Source of the DNA: Dasyornis broadbenti | Taxonomy: Eukaryota; Chordata; Aves; Passeriformes; Dasyornithidae | Assembly: GCA_013397935.1 (NCBI GenBank) | Contig: VZRN01004349.1 | Coordinates: 574,523-638,522 of the forward strand | DNA: 64,000 nucleotides | Direction of reading: 5' to 3' | In this document: positions 49,240 through 61,379 of the stretch, one piece after another | How positions within the stretch are numbered: position 1 is the stretch's first letter | How the letters are laid out: every line of letters starts with the position of its first letter | Program-made: the position numbers and the translations under genes | The notes under the pieces: generated by a model | Database searches by the model: none | Seen by the model: only the letters and a program-made list of their open reading frames with translations | Told to the model about the DNA's origin: nothing

Positions 49240-52200
49240 CTACTGTAGCTCCATAAAGCACTATTACTACAAGACTCAGAACCTTATATTCCTGCTGTCT
49301 TCTTAAAAGACAGGCTTTCACTTGCAATGTTCATTGCTGCTAGGTAATATGTGCCCACAATTTTAGATTTCCCGCTAATAACACTTCAAGTGATAGATCC
49401 CAGTTGTGTAGCTGTTAATTTTAAAAAAAGCATGACACCTTTAGTAATCAAGATGAAATTTCTACCAGTTAATTTACTCAACATCCATGGGTGAATCTAG
49501 TGACCTTGGGATTTTCTCTGCTTTGGATGGTTGAAATCAGGTGTGTGGCTGTAATAATGAGCTTTTTTCAGAAAAGAAAGGGAAAATAATCACTTTTTCT
49601 CAGCATCTTTCTCTAATCTTGGCCTGGAGATGCCATTAATGAGAGTCAGGCGACTGTGCGTTCCACTCTGCTTGTTTTCTCATCAGCTTTCCTGATTTAC
49701 TCAAGTCTCTCCTGATTGCGATCTCTCTTGAAACCTGAAGTCAGTAAGCATTCTAGAGATCTAAATATGTACTCATTTGTTATCCAAAAATGTACTGGTT
49801 TATTTGCTTTTAATGCAGGAGCTCTGGGGCAGGATAGCCCTGTACTCCAGGATTGGATAGACAGAGCCTGTTTGCCATATGCATTTACACCACAGATTTA
49901 CATTCCTGTGCTCAGCACTGAAAAATAATCAGGTAGCTCCACCTCTCTCACAATTTAGATAGTTCCCATCTAGCTGTATTCACTTTAATGGTGTTTATAC
50001 TCAGCTGGCACTGGTGAACAAACCTACAAGGGAATTCTGGACACCCTCTAAATTGGAAATTTAAGTTTCTAAGGGACTGATCTGCCTAAGAACTGAGTAT
50101 TCAAGAGACTAGTTGAGGCAAAGAAAATGCAAGGTGATTAAGATCTCTAGATACCCAAGGCTGCCTTCTGAAATCATACACTTCTAAAGGAAGGTGACAT
50201 GAGCACTTGAAAGTACACACTATAATGATTATATTTAATATCTTTGCTTTGCTACTGAGCATTCAGGAGCCAGTCCTGTGAATATGAACTCTGACAAAAA
50301 TAATTTCATTCCAACATACCCACTGGCTCTAGTGGCATCACTGTTTGATTAAGCATTCAGCCCAAGAGCAGGAAATTGCCAGATCAGTCCAAAATGGTGG
50401 CAGGAATAAGGAATGCTTGTAACAAAAACTGATTATTAGGACAGGTGGCATGAGAACAGAATCTCTTCTGATTTCTTCATAAGTGCTAACTTATGCTCTT
50501 AGGCCATTTGAATATCTTCTAGGAAGACTGACATATAAAATCTGAATATTTCTTGCTGTTTTCTGCATAAGAACAGTATGCAGTTTCAAGCATCAATTAG
50601 ATTTTCTCAGCTGTTTTAGTGATTGTGTACATCCGCAAAATAACCCGATTGCTATAAAAGGCAAATAGTACATAATATCTAACATGCTAATTGCAGTTCA
50701 TATAATCTCTATATTATGATTAATAAATGTATTTCCTTTCTCATAAAAATAGAAAACTAAAAAAAATTAAAATAATCTGCTGTAAGTATTTAAGTAGATA
50801 TATGTGGATTTTATTTGCATTGTTCTTCATTATCCAGAAATCAATTAAATTAAATTCAAAAGACTCTGCATAAAGAAATTGCAGAATAAAAAAAATTCCA
50901 ATACTTTCACACATGTGGACAAAACTTTATGACATTTCCTGAAAAATCTCTTTTTAAGAAGAGCTATGATTTGAACATTAACATTTATAATTCTTATTAA
51001 AGATCTGGACCTGTAAATCAGGAAAGAATCGGAATTCTTATTCTTAGTGGGGTTTTCCACCTAAACAAAAATATCTTAATACCAGTATTAATGTTAAGAG
51101 ACTCAAAATAGATATGAATGGTCAATTTACCAAGAGGTTTCCAGGACAAGCTAAGCTTGTCATAAGACCAAGGAATTGCTGTAGAACTGGCTTTTTCCCA
51201 GAGGCTGATGAAGATAAAGAAGATTACATTTAATTACTGCATAAATAGGATACCATCACATATTTCTCAGCATATGTTCTCACAGAAGATAAAGGTTACT
51301 TTTGTGTTAATTTCCAAACTTGTTTTATACATAAATTATCATTGGATAGAATTAATTTGTCATTTTCTTTCAGAAGACAAGATTTTCAAAGTACCACATG
51401 CAGCAGGTAGAGTTTATTTAGGTTAAAATGCAGAACGGCTCCAACAGTCTTCCCAGGAAGCTTCTTTAATCTGTGTCCAGTTCAGAATGCAGAAGCATGG
51501 GCAGGGCCCTGGCAAAGGTGGAAAATGGTGAATGAAGGGTAGGCAGGCACAGATTTACTGTGCATGAGGTGGGGGTTTCTTTCTTTGCCATAGATGAAAT
51601 GTATTGAGTGGATAATACTTTTTTCACATTCGTCACATGTGCCTATTGCCACCATGAGCTGACAGCCTCCCAAGTACAATTGTTTAGACACGGGAAAGGC
51701 AGAGTTATGCAGATGTTGAGCAATTGTCGATAAAGATCAGGTGAGCTTCAGAGGGAAAAATCCCAGTAGCCTAGCACAGTATCTCCATAACACAAGACTA
51801 ATTTTAACCTAGTAAGTTAAACATTGCCAGAGAAGACAAACAGTACAGAAACACAAAACGAGGTCAGGAGATTAAAATAACAATGCCAAACACAAGTGCA
51901 CGAGAGCCAGGACTTCAATGAATGGCTTGCTTCTGATATTTTTTATAGTACAAGCTTCAAAGCAACTACAAGTACCTTTGAGTTCAGTTTATCCTTTGGG
52001 CTACTATATCCTTTCTACTTTTATGATCAGCTGAAATACAAGCAGTAATACTCACCATTTTCCTCTCACAGTATTCGTGGGAGACTCGCTGATGTGGGCA
52101 CAAACTGCTATTGTCATATTCACCCTACTTGTCCCCCAGAGCCACAGGGTGAGCAGGCAGGCAGACACACTCTTCTCATCTCCGAGACATCCCTGGTACC

Positions 52201-55200
52201 TTGTGTCTGCTGAGCAAAGGCAGGGGCAAGGGCATCATGTGGAAAGGCAGTGCAAATAGCAAACCAGCCTACACGCTTGCATTGCTTCAGGTCAGGAGTC
52301 TTGTGTTGCTCTGGCTTATTCAGGTGCAAGAGGCTCATAAAGAAAGGCCCCATACTACCCAAAAACTGGAATAGAGGGAAAGCAGTCACCAGCTCATCAC
52401 TGACAGAGTTTATATAGACCAATTCTTAAGGATACACAGTATAGGGAATGAGGTGTCCAGTTGTCAGTAGGCATTGTTGGATGGGCTGCAGGTAGTTAAC
52501 ACTGAGAATAGGAAGATAAATTTGAAATTCCATTCATTCAGCCAAGAAATGTGACTTCTGATATTCTTCTTCACACATCTTCAGTCTGTCCTTCACAGAA
52601 TGGAAAATGCTGCAGGGGAATCCCTGTAATATTTCCTAGAGGGTCTGGCAGACGGCAGTTGACTTGGCATTCCTCCTTCATACAGGAAAGGGGAAAAAAC
52701 CTAGAAATCATAATTAGTGCTGGGTATTCATATACTAATATATCAAGTACTGTTAGTACTCACAGGCACCTTCACTGCTCAAAAGGGCTTTTAAAAGCAA
52801 GCAATATAGTCTCTAAAGTATGTTTCTATAGGTTACTCTTCTTTCAACCTGACACTTTTAATTTCCCTCCCTCAAAAAACCCATTTGACCAAATCTACTT
52901 CAAAATGAGCTGGTTGTTATGCAGTGGCAAATTAATTGTCATATTGCTCCTAATTGTAACCAAATAATTAATGTAGTCCAAAGGAAAACCCATCCTATCA
53001 CTTGTACCAAGACTGAAGAATAGACTCTTGGATTTAATAAACAAACAACAACTCCACCTAGTCTGCTTTTTCCTCAAATCAAGACCTGTTTTACTGGAAT
53101 TTATTTTAACTGTATTTCATTACTGAATATCATAAAAAAGTAATAAAAAGATACATATTAGTTTCCCTCAAAGTGATGTGAAAACACATCTTATTGTATT
53201 TATAATCCTTTTAAGCTATAACTTTATGATCAAACAGCTGTTGTAACAGTGAATTTTATCTTCATAATCTCAGCTAGTGATCTCTCTTAAAAATTGATAT
53301 TGTCTTTTGTAATATTAATAATTTAATCTACAAATAGCTACACAATATAGATGTACTATTAAAACTAAAGGACAGTGCTGGCACAAGGACAAATGAATAT
53401 AAACTGATTATGAATAAATTTAGGCTGGAAATCAGAAGAAGGATTTTAACCATCTGGGAGCTGTGGTTCAAAAATAGCCTTCCAAAAAAACAGAGAAGAA
53501 AAAAAATGAAACAAACCTGTAGTGAGGGCAAGGAAGCATTTAATTTCTGGAAGAATTTGATTCCTGCTGTCTCAGCAAATGTTGCTTTTGAAGGCATATG
53601 CTCTTTGGTGTTCTTGCTCAGCTTGGGAAAGTCTTTGAATTAACTAATTTTTTTTTAATTTTACTCCACATTTACTCTGTCCTTGACACTGCAATGAAGC
53701 ACAACATCCTTTAATGTCTATTTTAATACTTTCAGAAGACTTCTAAGTTTTGAACATTTTGCCATGATAAACTGGAAATCTCTTCCAAAAACCCCACGAC
53801 ACGTTCTTGGGAATTCCACATGAGGGAAATGATATGTTCACACTTGAGATGGATCTGTTCTTAGAGTTCTGCTCTTCATTATCTGTTCTAGAACACTACC
53901 AGCATTTTATGTCTTTTCATACCAGTGAAAGCTCATTTATTTATAAGAGGGAATTTTTTTCTTGACTAGAAGATTTGATTCATATCTTTGACTTTTCTCA
54001 TTCTCTCCTGTGTGGACTATTCTAGCCAAAGGCTGACATAGAATGTTGTAGTTATTTCCACATAATTTTGCTAGCTACTATTTCAAATGAGCAAATTCTT
54101 TCTGCATGTAAGCAAGTCTTTCCTTCAGCACATTGTTTCCCCATGTCAGCCTGTACTCACAAAGCATTTGAATTTCTTACGTCTTCCTGTTTGCCCTAAT
54201 AACAGAAAAAGCCTGTATTCATGCTACTTGTCAGATCATTGACATTTCTCCTCACTTCACTTGCTTTTTTTTTTTTAATTTTACCTTTCTATTCTGTATT
54301 TTTTCTTGTTTAGTTTTGCTCTGTGTCTCCTTCAAGGACCACAGCATGTTTTCCTGGTTGTTATTCAGTATAAGTGTCAGGTCTCTGAATGCATTTCTTA
54401 TTCACCTTCTATTCCTGCACCAAAAGTTATTTAATTTTTAATGAGAAAGTCTTTGAACAAGACTTTTCATCATTATGAAAAATGACTGTATTGTTTTCTC
54501 TTCTTAGTCTGAACTTTTTGGAATATATATTTCCAGAAAATTTATTAAGCTTTTCTGACTCTGGGTCTGCAAGCCTGTGCCACCCCTGCAGACTCAGAAC
54601 AATCAAACAGCTCACAGTTTCACGAGACAACTGATTGTGAGAGGCTATAACTTCCTCTTTTAGGAGACTTCAGACTTCCTGAAAATTTACTAACACTCTT
54701 GCTGGCCAAGTGCTATGTTAAAGCTCCTTTGAAGCCACTCTTCTCTGGGAAGACTTGAAAATATTGTAAGCACTTAGAGTTTGTATTTTCCCTTCACCTC
54801 TTTCTTTACTCAAGGCTTACCACAACCTCCTCCTGTACCAGCTCACATGTGAGCATGCACAAGTTCTCAGGAAAACTCTACAGGCATGTATCTGTTACTG
54901 CAGCTTTGTCACCTTTCTCTCTTTGAGCAAGGATTAATTTCAGGAGTAATGAGATACCATGAACAAGAGTTTCATACATAGAATTGCAGATTCCTGGTGA
55001 TGATTTTAAAATATCAGCAAAGCTCATTTTTTCTCCCTGTTCTGCTACAGACTTCACTGTGACCCAGTGAAGCCAGCACTCCAGTTCTCCCAGTGAATGG
55101 TCCTTCACAAAGGCATGAGAAGAGTAAGTTCACCACTGATTGGTTGATGCTCAGGTGTTGTGCAGACAGGAAAGCATAAACCTAATACAGCAGCTTTCTC

Positions 55201-55230
55201 TGAATCAGAAGGTTCTGCTGATTAGAGTAT
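49240..55230. other. Gene-less DNA between the two CR1 tails
   Basis: The longest frame is 138 codons at 52,551-52,967 plus. It starts at GTG and has no family resemblance. A possible splice acceptor (TTTATTTGCTTTTAATGCAG) ends at about 49,818 and is followed by 36 open codons, but they are unrecognised and no donor partner is evident. No other feature is seen. Confidence 0.55.
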
Positions 55231-55234
55231 GTAG

Positions 55235-55505
55235 TGATAGACAAAGCGGGATGGTTTCGAACTGAAAGTGAGCAAGTTTAGAATAGATAAAAGGAAGAAA
55301 TTCTTTACTGAGGGTGGTGAGGCACTGGAACAGATTGCCCAGAGAAGTTGTGGATATCTCATCCCTGTATGTGTTTAAGGACAGTTTGGATGGAGCTCTG
55401 AGCAACCTGGTCTACTGAAAGGTATCCCTGTCCATGGCAGGGGGATTGAAAGCAGATGATCTTTAAGCCCCTTCCAACACAGGTCATTCTATGATTCTAT
55501 GATTT
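55235..55505 (+). mobile_element. CR1 LINE, short 3' end
   Basis: A plus-strand, strongly 5'-truncated CR1 tail of about 270 bases. It runs from a segment like the CR1 block that ends in AGGAAGAAATTCTTTACTG, through GAGGCACTGGAACAGATTG and GTTGTGGATATCTCATCCCTG, to CTTCCAACACAGGTCATTCT and the 3' repeat ATTCTATGATTCTATGATT at 55,487-55,505. The wording differs from the copy at 48.8 kb, for example GGTGAGGCACTGGAACAG against GGTCAGGCTTTGGAACAG, so it belongs to another CR1 subfamily. The ORF2 frame is broken here and no useful coding sequence remains. The two CR1 tails point in opposite directions about 6 kb apart. Confidence 0.95.
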
Positions 55506-56387
55506 TCATTGATAGTACTTTTCTTAGATTGTTGTTAGACAGTCAGTGGAAGGTTTTGAATGCACATCAAATTATTTAAATGCTTCATTTTTCCTATCTA
55601 AATTTTACTCTGTCAAAGGTTATGGGTAAAGCAACATAATCAAAATCAAAATACTTTTTTTTTTCAGTCTGAAAACTGCACTTTTCATAGAGACAAAATA
55701 CATCAGAAGTTGTTCGTATCTCGGTTACTATTTTGAATGCAAACTTCCTATAGTCTAAGGCACCCAAGGGCATGTATTGGATTATATCTACTTGAATATT
55801 TCTGGCTATTATTTAGAGAGTTTTGTCCCTCCCTCAAACAAGAAAAACCTTCATCTGTAAACAGAAATACTTGCAGATTTTTAGTACAGGAAGAAGGTGA
55901 GGAGGATATCTTTGGGGTTTTCTGGAAAAGTTATTTATTTTACAAAAAAATTTCTCTTCACATGTACTGGAGAATATATTCTATTTCTACGTAAAAATAA
56001 CACTGTTGCATTCATTAGCATTGCAATATCAATATTCAAAGGCTTCGTAGACTCTACGATAGCATACCTAGTTCAGAATTATCAGAGCACCACCAGATGT
56101 AATGCATAATAATCTTATTATACATTGACAGCTTACACCCTAATGGCTCTGATGGAGCTGTTATGATGTATTGTGTCATATCCTAATAGGGATATAGCAC
56201 CAAAAACATCTGTATCTTGACAAGCTCCACACAAACTAGATCTGAAGGATCTATGGCTCTGTGTGCTGACAGTGCATATAAGCTAAAAAAGTTTATATAA
56301 AATGAAAAATTAAGTGCTCAGGAGAAGTCTGCTTTAGTAACAATAATACTTTGTTCTTATCTGGACCCTTCTGTGTGAAGCTATTGA

Positions 56388-56550
56388 AAGACTTTGATTA
56401 ATTGAACCTTACCAACACTTCTGCGAGCCGGGAAATGTTTTAATATCCCCCATCTCAGGCTGAGGCACAGATATGTTCTGTGACTTGTCAAGGTCACCCT
56501 GCAAGTCTGTGACTGGGAACTCAATGTTCCTTGCTTCAGCCCTAAGCCTT
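56388..56550 (-). mobile_element. MIR-like tRNA-derived SINE fragment
   Basis: The plus strand reads like the reverse complement of a MIR/CORE-SINE. A TTGAACCTTACCAACACTTC segment corresponds to the MIR 3' half, followed by TAATATCCCCCATCTCAGGC, CTGAGGCACAG (56,460-56,470), TGACTTGTCAAGGTCAC (56,481-56,497) and GTCTGTGACTGGGAACTC. In MIR these correspond, in the same order, to the cctcacaacaaccc, ttatccccattttacag, actgaggcacag, aacttgcccaaggtcac and gcagagctgggattcgaac blocks of its antisense strand. The tRNA-related head beyond about 56,550 is not recognisable. Identification is from remembered consensus, and divergence is high, as expected for an element that predates the bird-mammal split. 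Confidence 0.72.
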
Positions 56551-57014
56551 AGGCAGAGAGTTCATCTTCTGCTATTGTTTAGAAATATTAACAAACTTGA
56601 ATTTCACCCAGTTATCCCATTCAAAGACCATTTAGTAATGTAAATTCATACAAATTCTAGCACTAATCCTTCAGCACCAGTAGTAATAAAACTGATGGCT
56701 TTGCCCTTGCCGTCCCTTAATTCCATTGATTAGACTGGTGATATTATTTGTACATAGTTTTTAGAATTTAATTTTGAGTCAGGGTGAAAGCAAAAGAAAG
56801 ATTTTGTATTCTCTTGCAGGTTGGTTCAGAGGTGTCACAAGCCTGTGCTTCTACATAATTTAATGCAGTCAGTGTGACTGAAGAAAGAACTGCAGGACCA
56901 TAAAACATAAAAACAGAGAGACAGTTCAGGTGCAGTGTAAAATGGGATTCTTGTACTGGTATCATCCTTTGCTTTTCCCATGGGGAGGGGGAGTTGAAGT
57001 TTTGATCCTTTAAG

Positions 57015-57135
57015 CTCAAAACAAAACAAAACAAACAAACAAACAAAAACCAAATTAAAATTAAAATAAATAAAATAAAATAAAATAAAATAAAATAAAA
57101 TAAAATAAAATAAAATAAAATAAAATAAAATAAAA
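57015..57135 (+). repeat. Compound AAAAC / AAAC / (TAAAA)13 repeat
   Basis: Starts with AAAAC units, changes to AAAC, then passes through AAATT-rich sequence into thirteen perfect TAAAA units at 57,071-57,135. It is likely length-polymorphic. On the minus strand it encodes artefactual Phe/Tyr/Leu-rich frames. Confidence 0.95.
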
Positions 57136-58228
57136 AGAGCATAATATTTTAGTACAAATGAATATTTGAATATTAAACCTGGGTGGATGCTTCTGGTTGG
57201 AGATATTTAAGCCAAACAGGAAAGTGAATAGGAGATACACCATATTTGTTCTCTGTTGCTGCTGTTATACAGGAGCAGGGTACAAACAGGCAAAATATTT
57301 TACATATAATTGGTGGAGAATGCAACCAAGAGATCTGTGCAACAGAGTTAATTTCCTTCTCACCATGCTACCTCTCATGCTATCTTTCAGCAACCAATTT
57401 GCACTAACTCAAATAATCGATGTTCCAAAATTATTCAGAAGTGTGCATGGGCATGAACTGTGCTCCTAATTTTCTCACTCAAGGCACAAGCCACCAAATC
57501 TGGCCTTCCACCAACACAAATCAGCCAAAGGAAAAGCATTCGATGTGGCTTCCTCCAAGGCTCTTGGTAGGCAATTTTACTTTGTCCTTATTAAACATAT
57601 TTACAACAGAAGGAGTGAAAGATAGATACCAAGAGATGAGAGATAATATATTGAAAGACATTGCCACACGTTTAGAACAAAGAACCAATCAATAGCCTGC
57701 CACTTTCATACTATTATACTAAAATGTAATTGATATTATAACTTATATGAGGCTTACAAAGTCATGAAATATCAAAGCCTAATGAGTAGTTTAAGATGTG
57801 CTTGAGAAGGTATAAATACAACAATTTCCAAATCACATCCACAAGAGCTGCTTAATGGTCAGTACAGTGGGAGGAAAAAAGCCACGGCCTAAGGGGATAA
57901 GAGACTTAATGTCAGTTAATAACATTTCATGCAGCATATACATGTACACTTCCCCAAGAGAATTGCAAGAGGATAAAAGGATGAAGAAATAATGGATATC
58001 CCAGTGACTCTTTTATACTGGGTTCTCAATTTAATCTAGTCTGCTTATTAGAAAAGAGGAAATAATTCAGAAAATATATTCTATTTAAAAAATTTCTTCT
58101 CTAATCCAAAGGAAAATTTTCCCTAATCTGTTTAGTATTCCAAAGGATTTATGAAATGTTTTTTGCACACAATGATGGGTCTGAAATGACTTCTGAGATT
58201 TGCTGTGTAAGTATGCAAACCATATTGA

Positions 58229-58260
58229 TTAGACAGAGGGAGAGAAAGAGAGAGAGCTCT
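58229..58260 (+). repeat. GA-rich microsatellite
   Basis: Short imperfect GA/GGGAGA stretch, AGAGGGAGAGAAAGAGAGAG at its core. Confidence 0.75.
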
Positions 58261-59789
58261 GTACTTCAGTGCACATCAATTGAAAAATCAAGTACCCTAT
58301 TTAAATTTAGCAATCCATTCAATCATTCTGTAGTTTAATATCACTATCTACTGATTATTCAAGGGAGTGAGATAACAAAGTAAATTTACCTGCATATTGT
58401 TATTAATACAGTAAGTGCTTTATGTCTGTAAGCCTAATTATTGCTATGTGTTTTATGTGAGCATTATTTTCTATCAAATCTAAATAAATATACAATAGAT
58501 TTTATAAAACTATTAATTTATCTCATAGGAATGTTTTTCAGTGTTACCTTAGGACAATGCAGGACAGTATTTTAAAATGTTCTTCATTTTATTTCTAATC
58601 CAAACAGCACAGAAGCACTTGTTTATCTTTAAGAACATAAATATAATCCATTGATCTCATTTCATTATGTAGGCGTCCTAAATAAAAATTATTGTCTCAG
58701 GAAAATTAATATTATATTTAGCCATCTTTTCACATAAAATTGCACTGTAAATCAGAATATTTGACTATTTTTAAATCTTCATGTAGAATCCCTTTCACAG
58801 GTTACCCAGCTGGCTGTAATCATAATATACAACTTAATGATTTAAATGTTTCCCTTACACAAGCAGGCTTCCTGTGCTCTGATATCTAAAAACTTCATAC
58901 GGTGCATGATCCTTGGACTGTCCAAAATGAAGGAGAGGCAGAAAAAACTCCAACATATTCCTCTTATTTGCCATCTGTTCATTATTTTCCCACATAATCT
59001 CTTCAAAATAAAAAGTTTAAAGTTTGCTGTACCCTGGTATTTATTCTCCAATTATATATGTGTTCCTTACCCTGGAAAGAAATGCTAGCACATTTTGTAA
59101 TACGTAACCCATGGCACACGATCAGGTGGCTCTTCCTTGCAGAGGCCTGTGGCAATGTAACTTACCAGTTAGGTAAATGACATAAAATGTGACACTGGAC
59201 TTCATTCATTCCACTTCTATTTGCCCCATGATATTTATTCTTGTACACCCAGAAACCTATTGACTTGTTACCTTCTCCTTAATTGGCTGTACATGACTGT
59301 GACATTAGTCTGTGTTTGTTACTTGTTTTACCATCTGAGAAAACAAAATGGCATAAGAAACTTCTTTCTCCTTTCAGCCAAGAGACCACTGGTTTTGCCC
59401 TTTTTGTATACTCAATTTTTAGCTTTGCCTAACCTTTTCAGGACTTGCAATTTACTTGTTGATTTACCAGATTAAGCAGAACCTATAGACTGTCTTGATC
59501 TCTGCATAGAAATTGTTATCTACTAGCAATACCTCCACAGTGGCTGACACAACCTGGGTGCTGCAGCGATACATGCAGTCCTCATCTACGAGACTATAAA
59601 AAAGTCAATCTTGTTTAAAAAATAGATTTGGCATTCACTGAAAGAAACCACATACAAAATTCTTTAACTGAATAAGGGAAAAAGATAAGTAAGAAATGCC
59701 CCTGAGGGGCAGGTTAATGCTCATACAGCCCAGCACGCTGCCTCCAGCAACAACAGAGACACAAGAAGCTTGGTCGCTTTCTGCAGTCC

Positions 59790-59822
59790 ATTCCCCACAT
59801 GGATGTTCTCAGTGTGGGGAAT
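59790..59822. repeat. 10-bp hairpin
   Basis: ATTCCCCACA (59,790-59,799) pairs with TGTGGGGAAT (59,813-59,822) across a 13-base loop. There is no T run after it and no gene nearby, so it is not called as a terminator or RNA gene. Confidence 0.75.
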
Positions 59823-60094
59823 AGTTTAATTAATATTGTCAGTGGGTACACTCCTGCCCACTATTAAAAGAATGAAAGGGCATCTTTGTAAAAGAGTTAT
59901 CTGTGACTAACCCCCTTCCAAACCTGTCAGTAGTGGTTTACTCTACCCTCTCTAGTGAGTCTCAGTTTGAGAAATTCACTATGTTAAGGACTACATTCAC
60001 TGGCTTTAAACAAAAGCCTTCCTGGTTGTTTCAAGTTCCCACAGATCTAGGATTGCGGGATTTTGTGAGCAACCATTGGGCATTAAGTTTATCT

Positions 60095-61372
60095 ATTGCC
60101 TATATGATTTCATGAACCTCAGTCACAACCTTCCTTGTCCTCCTCTTCTTCAAATGAAGTGTCCCAGCCTTAAAGTGTCTCTGCATGAAGCAGCTGCTCC
60201 ATCACCTTGAGCATTTTACTTGTTTTTCTCCATACTTCTTTGGATTCTACTACACCCTTCCTCATAGGTGAAGACCAAACAGCACAAGATACTCAGGATA
60301 TGGGCACATCAGTTGTCAGAGCGACGCCCTGCTGTCCTCTTATTTCAGGCACTCTCTGTTCCCAAGGATAATTTCATTAACTTTTCTAAACTTCCCTAAC
60401 ACATTTTTGTTTGACAGTGAGATGTCGACTTCAGAGAAATATCAGAGGTCCCTTTCTGAGTTTTACGTGTCAGTTCTGAGTTCAGCATCACGTCAGCATG
60501 GTTCATGTTATTTTTTTCTAGATGCATTGCTTCAGACTGAACTCGACCTGCTGACTTTTGGTCGGCTTAGTGTTATTTTGGAGATTCTCGCCATTGAAAC
60601 CATCGGCACTGAAGGCAAATGACATTGATTGGGAACAGGGAATTTATCCACAGACTTGCAGATTTCACTGTTCATTGCCCTCTACAGAACAGAGATGCTG
60701 ATTAAAACTGGTCCCAGTATCAATTTCCATTCTGAAATGTTGCCATTATTAAGGCCTACCATGGACTCCTTTAAAAAGCTTTCCTCCAATCCCATGGCAA
60801 CACAGTTTCTGTAATGAGCCTTTGGTGTGGAACCCAATCAAAGACATTTTAAAAAACAATGTCTATTATGTCCATATGATCCCATTTATCCTTATTATTA
60901 CTGAAAACATCCCTGAAATCTTAAGCCATGTAACTTCTTCTAAACAGGTTGTTTTCATTCATACACATACACACAGTCTCAACAGAAATGGAAATCAGGC
61001 TCACTGGTTTGTCATTCCCAAGATCATCTCTAAAGCCCTTCTGACAGATGGCAGATACAACAGCTGTCCTAGTCCTTTAGCTCAGTGTCCATTTGTAATG
61101 ACATTTTACATCCTCTAGCCAGAAGTTTGGGAATTTCATATTCAGAACTCTTGATTTTATGCCATCTGGTCCAGGTGACCTTCCTAACTTGCCTGACTGG
61201 TCTAATATTTTCTCTTCATTTACTTCAAATTGATCTATATCTTATAGACAATCTGCTACAGAAATGCATCAGGTGTGAGAGTCAGAGCACTAAATGCCTA
61301 TGCAAAATTTCACTGAGTTTCTCTGCTGTGTCTTTGTCAGCTCTGCATGTTCCTTCTATGTCCTTGCAATGA
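60095..61372 (-). mobile_element. Ancient CR1-clade LINE fragment (ORF2 RT region)
   Basis: About 1.3 kb of a very old non-LTR retrotransposon, inserted on the minus strand and truncated at both ends. Minus-strand translation gives the CR1/L2-type reverse transcriptase landmarks in their usual order: the SPGPDGI block (61,152-61,184), a GNYRPVSL-like block reading GNDKPVSLIS (60,990-61,019), the AFDxVPH block reading VFDWVPHQR (60,819-60,848), a LGPLL-like block reading ILGPVLISI (60,694-60,720) and the position of the FADD box, now SVDK (60,643-60,666). Further 3', AVWSSPMRKG resembles the usual VWSP segment, and KMLKVMEQLL near 60,200 resembles the C-terminal block that precedes the LRGDL region. 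The boundaries are where the similarity fades by eye and could be off by tens of bases. No 3' tail or target duplication is visible. The family resembles the old amniote CR1/L3-like group, recalled from memory rather than searched. Confidence 0.88.
60643..61241 (-). pseudogene. Decayed LINE reverse transcriptase core
   Basis: This is the best-preserved coding part of the ancient LINE. From 61,241 down to 60,819 one minus-strand frame runs 141 codons with no net frameshift and only three stop codons (TAA at 61,077-61,079, 60,921-60,923 and 60,849-60,851). The SPGPDGI, PVSLIS and FDxVPH blocks are spaced 55 and 57 codons apart in that frame. A frame change then occurs, and the motif B-like and FADD-like blocks lie 18 codons apart in a second frame. 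The enzyme would have copied LINE RNA into DNA at a nicked genomic site. It is inactive here: the motif A aspartate position reads Val (DIIDIVF then a stop), and FADD reads SVDK. Upstream, KLSEILHRHL near 61,300 resembles the usual pre-RT segment but lies in another frame. Confidence 0.85.
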
Positions 61373-61379
61373 AGCAGTA

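Larger units (their letters stand above)
57140..60090. other. Gene-less DNA, 57-60 kb
   Basis: AT-rich unique sequence with short frames only (up to 91 codons). Nothing is recognised apart from the GA run at 58,229 and the hairpin at 59,790. Confidence 0.55.

Noticed and set aside
52551..52967. 138-codon open frame on the plus strand
   Set aside because: Starts at GTG; no family resemblance and no exon signals at its borders.
56768..57142. 124-codon minus-strand frame rich in Phe, Tyr and Leu
   Set aside because: Its N-terminal third is translation of the (TAAAA)n repeat and the rest is unrecognised. It is an artefact of the microsatellite.
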